From NCBI RefSeq assembly GCF_910585425.1, contig NZ_CAJUCP010000006.1, positions 101,353-125,603 on the forward strand: a stretch of DNA of 24,251 nucleotides. Direction: 5' to 3'. Origin of the DNA: an uncultured Acetatifactor sp. (GTDB lineage Bacteria > Bacillota > Clostridia > Lachnospirales > Lachnospiraceae). Under the pieces are notes generated by a model. It ran no database searches. It saw only the letters and a list, made by a program, of their open reading frames with translations, and was not told where the DNA came from. Positions 14,514 through 21,653 of this stretch are shown here, piece after piece. The position numbers and the translations under genes are program-made. Each line of letters begins with the position of its first letter. Position 1 is the stretch's first letter.

Positions 14514-15122
14514 ATGATTCGGAATATTATATTTGATATCGGTAATGTGTTGACGGATTTCAGATGGAAGGAGTTCCTGGAGGACAAGGGCTTCGATGAG
14601 GCCATGGTGAAGCGCATCGCCAAGGCTTCCGTCCAGTCCCCTGTCTGGAACGAAATCGACAGGGGCGTCTGGAGCATGGAGGAACTGATGCAGGCCTTCA
14701 TCCGTCAGGATCCGGAGATTGAGGAGGAGCTGCGCAGGGCCTACGGCGACATCACCGGAATGGTGACGAAGCGGGCGTATGCCATCCCCTGGATTCAGGA
14801 GCTGAGGGAGAAAGGGTATCGGGTGTACTATCTGTCCAATTTCTCGGAGAAGGCCTATGAGGACTGCGCGGACGCCCTGGATTTCCTGCCCTATACGGAC
14901 GGCGGCATCCTGTCCTATCGGGAGAAGCTGGTGAAGCCGGATCCGGAGATCTACAGGCGGCTGCTCTCCAGGTATTCCCTGGAGGCCCGGGAGAGCGTGT
15001 TCCTGGACGACACGGCTCTGAATGTGGAGGCGGCGGAAAGGCTGGGGATTCACGGCATCTGCTTCCGGACCAAAGAGCAGGCGGAGGAAGAACTGCGGGG
15101 ACTGGTGGCGGCTGAACCCTGA
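14514..15122 (+). CDS. HAD-family hydrolase (YihX-like phosphatase)
   Basis: 202-residue soluble enzyme. Motif I reads IIFDIGNVLTDF: the nucleophile Asp is present, and the second Asp of the usual DxD is Gly as in the YihX and epoxide-hydrolase-like subgroup. The cap begins after it (residues about 15-80); then motif II VYYLSNFSEKAY, motif III Lys in REKLVKPDPEIYRRLL, and motif IV SVFLDDTALNVEAAERLGIHG are all in place. YihX in E. coli acts on alpha-D-glucose 1-phosphate, but substrates of such enzymes vary, so the substrate is not assigned. The GGAGGGAGCAGG site precedes the ATG. Any link with purA and LysR upstream is uncertain. The small membrane protein gene at 15226 converges on it. Confidence 0.9.
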   Translation: MIRNIIFDIGNVLTDFRWKEFLEDKGFDEAMVKRIAKASVQSPVWNEIDRGVWSMEELMQAFIRQDPEIEEELRRAYGDITGMVTKRAYAIPWIQELREKGYRVYYLSNFSEKAYEDCADALDFLPYTDGGILSYREKLVKPDPEIYRRLLSRYSLEARESVFLDDTALNVEAAERLGIHGICFRTKEQAEEELRGLVAAEP

Positions 15123-15225
15123 CGAGCGGCGCGCGCCGGGCTTTGAGGGCTTGCTTCCTGGAATCCAGAGCCTGCGGCCTGCCCATGCGGGAAGGCGGTT
15201 CTCCGGAGCCTGCGGCCTTGGGGCG

Positions 15226-15624
15226 TCAGCGGCGCGGAGCCTGCGGATTGCCGGTATGGGGCGGATTTCCCTCGGCGCCTGCGGTCTGGGGTTCCTTCGG
15301 ATTCGCAGGGGCCTGGGCCGGATTCGGGGCCTCCGGGTCTCCGATGGCGGATTTTCCAGTGAGCCTGCCGTGCATCCAGGAGTAGATCCAGATGACCAGA
15401 GGCAGGGCGAAGGTGGCGAACAGGCAGATCCGGAACCATTTCGCGGACTGGGAGCTGTCTGCGATAGCTGTGACCAGCGTGGCGACATACAGGAGCACCA
15501 GCAGCACCACGCCGGCCATGGCGACGATCTGCCGGGAGTTCCGTGAACTCCTTTTTCTTTTCGGGCTTTCTTTTTTCGCTTGTTCCGAATTTTTTTCCAA
15601 ATTTTTTTCCATAGATTCTTTCAT
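15226..15624 (-). CDS. Small two-helix membrane protein of unknown function
   Basis: 132 residues. A lysine/glutamate-rich N-terminus (MKESMEKNLEKNSEQAKK, then RKRSSRNSRQ) is followed by two hydrophobic segments: IVAMAGVVLLVLLYVATLVTAIA (about 39-61) and WFRICLFATFALPLVIWIYSW (about 68-88). The C-terminal tail is Pro/Ala/Asn/Gly-rich (NPAQAPANPKEPQTAG) and looks disordered. The start at 15624 has GAGGAAG upstream on the minus strand. I do not recognise a family beyond the two-helix shape seen in many Lachnospiraceae. It converges on the HAD gene, 103 bp from its stop. GCCTGCGG-type short repeats run from the tail past the stop (15168-15285). Confidence 0.6.
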   Translation of the reverse strand: MKESMEKNLEKNSEQAKKESPKRKRSSRNSRQIVAMAGVVLLVLLYVATLVTAIADSSQSAKWFRICLFATFALPLVIWIYSWMHGRLTGKSAIGDPEAPNPAQAPANPKEPQTAGAEGNPPHTGNPQAPRR

Positions 15625-15728
15625 GCTTCCTCGTTTCTGCAGGTTTTCCTTGATTGTAGCATGTTTGGCCCCGGTTGGCAACAGGGCGCGGGCCCATGGG
15701 AGGTTTAAGTCCTCCCGGAACGTAAAAA

Positions 15729-15766
15729 CCCCGGGCCTGCACCTGCGCGAAGCCCGGGGTCTTTCT
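15729..15766. terminator. GC-rich hairpin with T-rich flank
   Basis: CCCCGGGC at 15729-15736 pairs with GCCCGGGG at 15752-15759, followed by TCTTTCTT on the plus strand; on the minus strand the hairpin is followed by TTTTT (plus AAAAA at 15724-15728). It can act as a terminator in both directions. It lies upstream of the minus-strand membrane gene, so it may stop plus-strand read-through or antisense transcription. Confidence 0.65.
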
Positions 15767-15808
15767 TGGGAGACGGCCTCGGCCGCCCCCCGATTAAGGG
15801 GAGGATTC

Positions 15809-15850
15809 AGGCTCCGTCTTGCCGACGTAAGTCACCGCAGGGCGGAGCCT
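15809..15850. other. Long hairpin of unknown role
   Basis: AGGCTCCG at 15809-15816 pairs with CGGAGCCT at 15843-15850 around a 26-nt loop. Just upstream, a CCCC/GGGG pair (15787-15801) forms a second small hairpin. No strong T-run follows, and no known riboswitch is recognised. Confidence 0.4.
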
Positions 15851-15963
15851 AAGTATTATCTTATCTTTGGTATGATCAAAGGAGGGGGTTCCTTGACATT
15901 CAATAGTCTGGCCCGAAATCCGCCGTTTATACACCGGAAGGTAAATTTTTGAAAATTTTTTTA

Positions 15964-15992
15964 TTGTCTAAAAGGGGAATCTGTTATATACT
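15964..15992 (+). promoter_or_regulatory. Promoter for the SEC-C gene and operon
   Basis: TTGTCT at 15964-15969 and TATACT at 15987-15992 are separated by 17 bp in AT-rich DNA. Transcription would begin near 15999, giving a leader of about 76 nt before ATG 16075. It may drive the whole run up to rel. Confidence 0.65.
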
Positions 15993-16074
15993 GATACGTG
16001 TGGCGTACTGTTTGGGTCGCCCGGCAAAAATACAGCCGGCGGCAAGGCCGGTGGGATTGAAAAAGGTGGTAGAT

Positions 16075-16578
16075 ATGGCATTATTGGAAAAATGGAGAGA
16101 AGAGGCATATAACGAGACGGCGGGACAGGACAAGCTCCAGAAGCTCTGGGCCGCATATTTTCAGGAAGAGAAGGAAATCTATGCCCAGCTTCTGAAGAAT
16201 CCCGATGAAGTGGTGCGGGGCACCGTGAAGGAGCTGGCGGATAAATACCAGGTGTCCATCAAGACCATGACGGGCTTCCTGGACGGCATCAACGACAGCT
16301 TGAAGGAGCCTAACCCCATCGAGGAGATGGAGGAGGACACCCAGGTGAACCTGGGCTTCGAGAAGGCGCTGCTGTACAAGAACATGGTGGCGGCGGAGGC
16401 CGACTGGCTCTACAACCTGGAGGAGTGGAACGACATCTTTGACGAGGACACCAGGAAGGCCCTCTACAAGGAGCAGAAATCCTCCACCACGATCGTGAAG
16501 GAGGCGAAGGTCTACCCCAACGATCCCTGCCCCTGTGGAAGCGGCAAGAAGTATAAAAAGTGCTGCGGCAGGAAATAA
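16075..16578 (+). CDS. SEC-C motif protein
   Basis: 167 residues. The body is helical and acidic, with a region starting ALLEKWREEAYNETAGQDKL and a long charged section around EPNPIEEMEEDTQVN. The C-terminus is the SEC-C zinc-binding motif, DPCPCGSGKKYKKCCGRK, with the expected Cys-x-Cys then Cys-Cys arrangement, as found on SecA tails and on many stand-alone proteins. Such a motif can bind zinc and contact SecB or the ribosome, but the role of this stand-alone family is unknown to me. The ATG at 16075 follows AAAAGGTGG by about 5 nt. It is the first gene after a good promoter; the DUF308 gene follows 12 bp later. Confidence 0.85.
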   Translation: MALLEKWREEAYNETAGQDKLQKLWAAYFQEEKEIYAQLLKNPDEVVRGTVKELADKYQVSIKTMTGFLDGINDSLKEPNPIEEMEEDTQVNLGFEKALLYKNMVAAEADWLYNLEEWNDIFDEDTRKALYKEQKSSTTIVKEAKVYPNDPCPCGSGKKYKKCCGRK

Positions 16579-16590
16579 GAGGGGGCCGTT

Positions 16591-17202
16591 ATGAGGAAAC
16601 TCTTGAAACAGTTGAAGTGGGAGACGCTTCTGACCGCGGCCCTGTATATCGTGCTGGGGGTGGTGGCCCTGGTGATTCCGGATACCATGGTGAAGACATT
16701 GGGGTATCTGATTGGCATCCTGTTGATCCTGGCGGGTGCGGTCTCCATGATCTGCTATCTGCTGCGGGAGGCCAGCCAGAATTACTACAGGAACGGCTTC
16801 GGCTACGGCCTGGTGAGCATAGCGGTGGGAATCCTCTTCCTGTACAAGGTGGAGTGGATCATCTCGCTGGTGCCGGTGATCCTGGGCGTCCTGGTGGTGG
16901 CCAGCGGCTGCAGGAAGCTCCAGGACGTGATCGACATGAAGCGGCTGGGCTATGGCAACTGGATGATGGTGCTGATCCTGGCTGTGGTGAATGTGGTGAT
17001 GGGAGCGGCCCTTATCGTCAATTCCCTGGACGCGGCCCTGTTCTTCCTGCAGCTGATGGGGGCAGGCCTGATATTCAGCGGCGTCACGGATTGCGTCACC
17101 TGCTTCTATCTGGCAAAGAGGGCTAAAGGATATTTCGATGACCTGAACGCTGTGGACAGCACCTTTGCGGAGGTGGTGGACGAAGATGGGAAGAAGGACT
17201 GA
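16591..17202 (+). CDS. DUF308 (HdeD-like) membrane protein
   Basis: 203 residues. Six hydrophobic segments can be read: ALYIVLGVVALVIP, LGYLIGILLILAGAVSMICYLL, GYGLVSIAVGILFL, WIISLVPVILGVLVVASG, MMVLILAVVNVVMGAALIV, and AALFFLQLMGAGLIFSGV. The repeat-like pattern of paired helices and the conserved GILLILAGAVSMI section match DUF308, the family of E. coli HdeD. The C-terminal tail (VDSTFAEVVDEDGKKD) is acidic. HdeD is tied to acid resistance, but for this family in Clostridia no function is known to me. It lies 12 bp after the SEC-C gene and 82 bp before the CBS gene; the gap holds only GC-rich sequence and the AAGGAGC site of the next gene. Confidence 0.85.
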   Translation: MRKLLKQLKWETLLTAALYIVLGVVALVIPDTMVKTLGYLIGILLILAGAVSMICYLLREASQNYYRNGFGYGLVSIAVGILFLYKVEWIISLVPVILGVLVVASGCRKLQDVIDMKRLGYGNWMMVLILAVVNVVMGAALIVNSLDAALFFLQLMGAGLIFSGVTDCVTCFYLAKRAKGYFDDLNAVDSTFAEVVDEDGKKD

Positions 17203-17284
17203 AATGCCGGAATCCGGGACGCCCGGGTTCGCGCGGATGCGCGGGCACGACCGTGTGCGGAACGGACGGTGAAGGAGCGGGACA

Positions 17285-17737
17285 ATGAATATCGCATCAT
17301 TTTTATTGCCCAAGGCAGAGGTGGCCTATCTGCGGGACGACATGACGCTGCGGCAGGGCCTTGAGAAGCTCCGCAGGAGCGGCTTCTCTGCCATACCTGT
17401 CATAGATGTGGAAGACAGGTATGTGGGCGTTGTGGGCGTGGCGGATTTCCTCTGGAACATACTGGCATATAACCAGAGCCTGGACGGCATCACGCTGAAG
17501 AATCTGGAGCAGGCCACCGTGCGGGATTTCCTGCAGAACGGCAAGGTGAGGCCGGCCTGTATCGATACCGCCATGGAGAATCTGCTGGAGCAGGCGAAGA
17601 ACCAGAATTTCGTGCCGGTGATCGATGACAGGAATGTGTTCATAGGAATCGTCACCCGCAGCGACATCATCAAGTATTTTGTGGATAAGGCCAATGTCCG
17701 GACAGAGGAAAAGAGAGGACATACAGAAGATACATAG
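17285..17737 (+). CDS. CBS-pair protein, DarB/CbpB-like
   Basis: 150 residues, two CBS domains and little else. CBS1 (about 10-65): LRDDMTLRQGLEKLRRSGFSAIPVIDVEDRYVG-type pattern then GVADFLWNIL. CBS2 (about 95-140): KVRPACIDTAMENLLEQAKNQNF, VPVIDDRNVFIGIVTRSD. Length and the single CBS pair match B. subtilis DarB (YkuL) and Listeria CbpB, which bind cyclic di-AMP and, when free of it, bind and stimulate Rel. Here the gene is directly upstream of apt and rel, which strengthens this reading, but c-di-AMP binding is inferred from family and context and has not been seen for this protein. The ATG at 17285 follows AAGGAGCGGGACA. The stop is 17 bp before apt. Confidence 0.85.
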   Translation: MNIASFLLPKAEVAYLRDDMTLRQGLEKLRRSGFSAIPVIDVEDRYVGVVGVADFLWNILAYNQSLDGITLKNLEQATVRDFLQNGKVRPACIDTAMENLLEQAKNQNFVPVIDDRNVFIGIVTRSDIIKYFVDKANVRTEEKRGHTEDT

Positions 17738-17754
17738 AAGAGAGGTGGACGAGA

Positions 17755-18279
17755 ATGAAGAAGCTGGAGGAATATGTAGTAAGCATACCGGATTTTCCGG
17801 AAGAGGGGATCATTTTCCGGGACGTGACCAGCGTCCTTCAGGATGCGGAGGGTCTGCAATTGGCGGTGGACACCATGCAGGAGCTGGTGAAGGACGTGGA
17901 TTACGATGTGGTGGCGGGGCCCGAGTCGAGAGGATTTATATTTGGAACCCCGATCGCCTATAATAATAGAAAGCCTTTTGTGCTGATCCGCAAGGCGGGA
18001 AAGCTTCCCAGGGAGACCGTATCCATCTCCTATGACCTGGAATACGGCCAGGCTACCATCGAGATGCACAAGGACAGCATCAGGCCCGGACAGAAGGTGC
18101 TGATCGTGGACGATCTGATCGCCACAGGGGGCACCACGGAAGCTATGATCAAGCTGGTGGAGAGCCTTGGCGGCCAGGTGGTGGGCGTCGTGGTCCTCAT
18201 GGAGCTGGCGGGGCTGAAGGGCCGCGAGAAGATTGCCGGGTACAGGCTGGATTCGGCGATCTGCTATCCCGGTAAATAG
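17755..18279 (+). CDS. apt: Adenine phosphoribosyltransferase
   Basis: 174-residue cytosolic salvage enzyme that makes AMP from adenine and PRPP. The PRPP-binding motif VLIVDDLIATGGTT is intact, and the family N-terminus IPDFPEEGIIFRDVTSVLQD and the flexible-loop section ESRGFIFGTPIA and FVLIRKAGKLP are clear. It starts at ATG 17755, with AGAGAGGTGG upstream. It sits between the CBS protein and Rel, a common Firmicutes order for apt-rel. GTP and AMP pools and (p)ppGpp control are functionally linked, since (p)ppGpp inhibits several purine enzymes. Confidence 0.95.
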   Translation: MKKLEEYVVSIPDFPEEGIIFRDVTSVLQDAEGLQLAVDTMQELVKDVDYDVVAGPESRGFIFGTPIAYNNRKPFVLIRKAGKLPRETVSISYDLEYGQATIEMHKDSIRPGQKVLIVDDLIATGGTTEAMIKLVESLGGQVVGVVVLMELAGLKGREKIAGYRLDSAICYPGK

Positions 18280-18339
18280 CGCAGGCAGTGGGGAGAAGCC
18301 GCCGAAGCGTTTGGCGCTTCTTTGTCTGCAGGGGTATGG

Positions 18340-18371
18340 AGCCTCTCCGGGGGGATTCGTCCGGGGAGGCT
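18340..18371. other. Strong hairpin in the apt-rel gap
   Basis: AGCCTCTCCGG at 18340-18350 pairs with CCGGGGAGGCT at 18361-18371 (11 bp, one G-U pair). A smaller GAAGCG/CGCTTC hairpin at 18304-18320 precedes it and is followed by TTTG. No T-run follows the larger stem, so it is not a clear terminator; it could affect rel translation or mRNA processing. Confidence 0.45.
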
Positions 18372-18427
18372 ATGGACACCGGATATGCGGTATGGGGCGG
18401 AAGACATGGCAGAAAGCGTGGGTATCT

Positions 18428-20728
18428 ATGGCTGAAGAAAAATTTGAGGAAATTTTTGACGACGGGAAGATGAGCGAATATCATGAATTCGTGAATCCTG
18501 AGGATTTATATCAGGAGCTGATTCAGCGCGTTCAGAAATATCACCCCAGCGATGACATTTCCATGATACAAAAGGCTTACCAGACTGCGGCAGAGGCCCA
18601 CAAGGATCAGAAGCGCAAATCCGGAGAGCCCTATATCATCCATCCCCTGAATGTGGCGATTGTCCTGGCGGATTTGGAGCTGGATAAGGAGACCATCGTG
18701 GCGGGCATCCTCCATGACGTGGTGGAGGACACCATCATGAAGGAGGAGGATCTGAAGCGGGAATTCGGGGACGATGTGGCGCTGCTGGTGGACGGCGTCA
18801 CGAAGCTGGAGAAGATTCCCCTGTCCGCCGGAGGCGACCAGCCGGACGAGAAGCTGGAGATGCAGGCGGAGAACCTGCGGAAGATGTTCCTGGCCATGGC
18901 CAAGGACATCCGCGTCATACTGATCAAGCTGGCGGACCGCCTCCACAATATGCGCACCCTCCAGTACAAGAAGCCGGAGAGCAGGCAGCGCATCGCCAAG
19001 GAGACTCTGGAGATTTACTGTCCTATCGCCCAGAGGCTGGGCATCAGCAAGGTGAAGATTGAGCTGGACGACCTGTCCTTAAAATATCTGGAGCCGGATG
19101 TCTATTACGACCTGGTGGATAAGATTTCCGTGCGCAGGAACGTGCGGGAGAAATATATCCAGAGCATCGTGGACGAGGTCAGCGAGCACATCGGCAACGC
19201 AGGCATCAAAGCCAAGATAGACGGCAGGGTCAAGCATTTTTTCAGCATCTATAAGAAAATGAAGAACCAGGACAAGACCCTGGATCAGATATACGACCTC
19301 TTCGCGGTGCGCATCATCGTGGACACGGTGCGGGACTGCTATGCGGCCCTGGGTGTCATCCATGAGATGTATAAGCCCATCCCGGGGCGGTTCAAGGACT
19401 ATATCGCCATGCCCAAGGCGAATATGTACCAGTCCCTGCACACCACCCTGATTGGCAGCTCCGGCCAGCCCTTTGAGATACAGATCCGCACCTTCGAGAT
19501 GCACAAGGCGGCGGAGTACGGCATCGCCGCCCACTGGAAGTACAAGGAGGCCTCGGACGGCAAGAGGGTGGCCGCCCAGGAGGAGGAGAAGCTGGTGTGG
19601 CTGCGCCAGATTCTGGAGTGGCAGCGGGACATGTCGGACAACCGGGAATTCATGAAGCTTCTGAAGAACGACCTGGATCTCTTCTCCGACAATGTGTACT
19701 GCTTCACGCCTACCGGCGAGGTGAAGAACCTTCCTGCGGGCTCCACCACCATCGACTTCGCCTACAGCATCCATTCCGCCGTGGGCAACCGGATGGTGGG
19801 GGCCAGGGTCAACGACAAGCTGGTGACCATCGATTATGAAATCAATAACGGCGACCGGATCGAGATCATCACATCCCAGAATTCCAAGGGGCCCAGCCGT
19901 GACTGGCTGAACGTGGTGAAGAGCACCCAGGCCAAGAACAAGATCAATCAATGGTTCAAGAATGAGCTGAAGGAAGACAATATCATCAAGGGGAAGGATC
20001 TGCTTTCCACCTACTGCAAGGCCAGGAGCCTGGTTCTCTCTGATTTGCTGAAAACCGAATATATGAATGCAGTCATGCGTAAATACGGGTTCCGGGACTG
20101 GGATTCCGTGCTGGCCGCCATCGGCCACGGCGCCCTGAAGGAGGGCCAGGTGGTCAACAAGATGCAGGATCTCTATGACAGGGACCACAAGAAGGAGCTC
20201 ACCAACGAGGAGGTCCTGGCCAGCATCGCGGAGAGCGGAAACCTGGCCGCCAGGCCGGCTACGATCAAGGCCAAGAGCGGCATCGTGGTGCGTGGCATCG
20301 CGGATCTGTCCGTGCGCTTCTCCAAATGCTGCTCCCCGGTGCCGGGGGATGAGATTGTGGGCTTCGTCACCAGGGGGCGGGGCATCTCCATCCACCGCAC
20401 GGACTGTGTGAACATGATGAACCTGCCGGAGATGGAGCGGGCACGGATCATCGATGCGGAGTGGCAGGCCCCGGAGGACGCCACGGAGAAATATGTGGCG
20501 GAGATCGATATCTACGCCAACAACCGCAACGGGCTCCTGGCGGACATCACCAAGGCCCTGACGGAGAAGAACATCAGCATACTCTCCCTGAATACCAGGA
20601 TCAGCAGGCAGGGGCTGGCGACCATGCAGGTGTCCTTTGAGGTGGAGAGCAAGGAAGAGCTGAACCGGGTCATCGACAAGATTCGGGGGATCGAGAGCGT
20701 GGTGGACATCGAGCGGGCCACCGGTTAA
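18428..20728 (+). CDS. rel: Bifunctional (p)ppGpp synthetase/hydrolase (Rel)
   Basis: 766 residues, the full long RSH layout. The N-terminal hydrolase has HPLNVAIVLADLELDKE and the metal-binding HD pair in ILHDVVEDT (His96-Asp97). The synthetase follows with IYDLFAVRIIVDTVRDCYAA and the substrate-binding PIPGRFKDYIAMPKANMYQS (317-336). Then TGS (CFTPTGEVKNLPAGSTTID), a helical part, the zinc-finger/RIS region with Cys634-Cys635 in SKCCSPVPGDE, and a C-terminal ACT (NNRNGLLADITKALTEKNIS). Both catalytic halves look active. The start at ATG 18428 gives the normal N-terminus (MAEEKFEEIFDD) but has a weak ribosome site; an in-frame ATG at 18392 is the alternative. It is the last gene of the SEC-C to rel run; the MBL gene follows 63 bp later. 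Confidence 0.95.
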   Translation: MAEEKFEEIFDDGKMSEYHEFVNPEDLYQELIQRVQKYHPSDDISMIQKAYQTAAEAHKDQKRKSGEPYIIHPLNVAIVLADLELDKETIVAGILHDVVEDTIMKEEDLKREFGDDVALLVDGVTKLEKIPLSAGGDQPDEKLEMQAENLRKMFLAMAKDIRVILIKLADRLHNMRTLQYKKPESRQRIAKETLEIYCPIAQRLGISKVKIELDDLSLKYLEPDVYYDLVDKISVRRNVREKYIQSIVDEVSEHIGNAGIKAKIDGRVKHFFSIYKKMKNQDKTLDQIYDLFAVRIIVDTVRDCYAALGVIHEMYKPIPGRFKDYIAMPKANMYQSLHTTLIGSSGQPFEIQIRTFEMHKAAEYGIAAHWKYKEASDGKRVAAQEEEKLVWLRQILEWQRDMSDNREFMKLLKNDLDLFSDNVYCFTPTGEVKNLPAGSTTIDFAYSIHSAVGNRMVGARVNDKLVTIDYEINNGDRIEIITSQNSKGPSRDWLNVVKSTQAKNKINQWFKNELKEDNIIKGKDLLSTYCKARSLVLSDLLKTEYMNAVMRKYGFRDWDSVLAAIGHGALKEGQVVNKMQDLYDRDHKKELTNEEVLASIAESGNLAARPATIKAKSGIVVRGIADLSVRFSKCCSPVPGDEIVGFVTRGRGISIHRTDCVNMMNLPEMERARIIDAEWQAPEDATEKYVAEIDIYANNRNGLLADITKALTEKNISILSLNTRISRQGLATMQVSFEVESKEELNRVIDKIRGIESVVDIERATG

Positions 20729-20791
20729 GCGTGAGAAGAACCAGTGTATTAATTGTCTGAGATACCAGAAATATTCGGAAGGGGAAACGTG

Positions 20792-21454
20792 ATGGCTGAG
20801 ATTAAGATAGGGCGCATGGTGCTGGGGGTATGCCAGACCAATTGCTATTTTCTGTATCGTGAGGGGGAGCATGACGCAATCGTGGTGGATCCGGCGGACA
20901 AGGGGGCGAACATTTATGCTGCTTTGCAGAAGAACGGATTCCGGGTGGCGGGGATATTGCTGACCCATGGGCATTTCGACCATATCTGGGGGCTGGACGC
21001 CCTGCGGGACGCGTCCAACGCGGCTGCCGAGGCGGAGGGAAGAGAGCCTGTGAAGGCATACGCCTGCGAGGCGGAGCGGGAGCTCCTGAAGAGCCCGCGG
21101 ATGAACGTGTCGGAGCAGGCGGGCAGGGCCTGTGCCACCTATGCGGACGTGTACGTGAAGGACGGGGAGGAGATCTCCCTGGCGGGCATGACCTGCAAGG
21201 CGATTGCCACCCCCGGGCATACGGCGGGAGGCTGCTGCTATTATTTCGCGGAGGCGAGCATCCTGGTCAGCGGGGATACCCTCTTTGCCGAATCCGTGGG
21301 ACGGACGGACTTCCCCACGGGCAGCATGGGCACGCTGGTGCGTTCGATTAAGGAAAAGCTGTTCGTGCTGCCGGAGGACACACGGGTCTATTCCGGCCAT
21401 GGGGAGAGCACTACTATCGGTTATGAGAAGAAAAACAATCCGTTCTGCGTATAA
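20792..21454 (+). CDS. MBL-fold metallo-hydrolase (glyoxalase II-like)
   Basis: 220 residues. The metallo-beta-lactamase fold motifs are clear: LLTHGHFDHIWG (THxHxDH), GHTAGGCCYYF, SGDTLFAESVGRTDFP, and the last metal ligand in VYSGHGESTTIGYEKKNNPF. The pattern and size match YqgX/YcbL-type glyoxalase II-like enzymes, which hydrolyse thioesters such as S-lactoylglutathione or bacillithiol equivalents, but the substrate is not set by sequence. A stretch of about ten Ala/Glu-rich residues (NAAAEAEGREP) enlarges a loop after the first motif. The ATG at 20792 has GGAAGGGG about 7 nt upstream. In related genomes this gene sits between rel and hemZ, as here, though here a GNAT gene is wedged in. 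Confidence 0.9.
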   Translation: MAEIKIGRMVLGVCQTNCYFLYREGEHDAIVVDPADKGANIYAALQKNGFRVAGILLTHGHFDHIWGLDALRDASNAAAEAEGREPVKAYACEAERELLKSPRMNVSEQAGRACATYADVYVKDGEEISLAGMTCKAIATPGHTAGGCCYYFAEASILVSGDTLFAESVGRTDFPTGSMGTLVRSIKEKLFVLPEDTRVYSGHGESTTIGYEKKNNPFCV

Positions 21455-21561
21455 GGCATAAGCGAGCAGGAGCGGATTTCGGGGCGGAGTGTCCTGCGGG
21501 CAGGGCGGTGGCTGTGTTTTTTGGCCGGGGGATGTTTTGTAGGTTATGTCCTGGGCCGGGA

Positions 21562-21578
21562 AGCAGCCACTGCTTTTT
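21562..21578 (+). terminator. Short terminator-like hairpin after the MBL gene
   Basis: AGCAG at 21562-21566 and CTGCT at 21570-21574 form a perfect 5-bp stem with a CCA loop, followed by TTTT. The stem is short, so the efficiency is doubtful. The rest of 21455-21653 holds no gene that I can see. Confidence 0.45.
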
Positions 21579-21653
21579 GTGTATTTGGGGGCAGGGAATG
21601 TCTTCCCAAAAGTGGAAATAAACGCATGAACCTGTGACATATGAGGTAGAACT

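Larger units (their letters stand above)
15625..16074. other. Intergenic stretch before the SEC-C gene
   Basis: 450 bp between divergent genes without a supported reading frame. It holds a strong GC-rich hairpin (15729-15759), a second longer one (15809-15850), and the SEC-C promoter (15964-15992). A TTGACA box at 15893-15898 has no fitting -10 partner. No tRNA or known riboswitch pattern is seen. Confidence 0.6.

Noticed and set aside
15022..15546. 174-codon plus-strand frame after the HAD gene
   Set aside because: It overlaps the HAD end and the minus-strand membrane protein; its repeats come from GCCTGCGG motifs, and no start signal is present.
15893..15898. TTGACA box as the SEC-C promoter
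   Set aside because: No -10 element lies at 16-19 bp; TTGTCT/TATACT at 15964-15992 is the better pair.
16081..17313. 410-codon minus-strand frame opposite the SEC-C and DUF308 genes
   Set aside because: It is His-rich and low in protein character, and both plus-strand genes have clear families and ribosome sites.
19079..21640. Very long minus-strand open frame (853 codons) opposite rel and the MBL gene
   Set aside because: Rel and the MBL enzyme are certain on the plus strand. The antisense frame is His/Leu/Arg/Pro-rich with no motif, a product of GC-rich codon bias.
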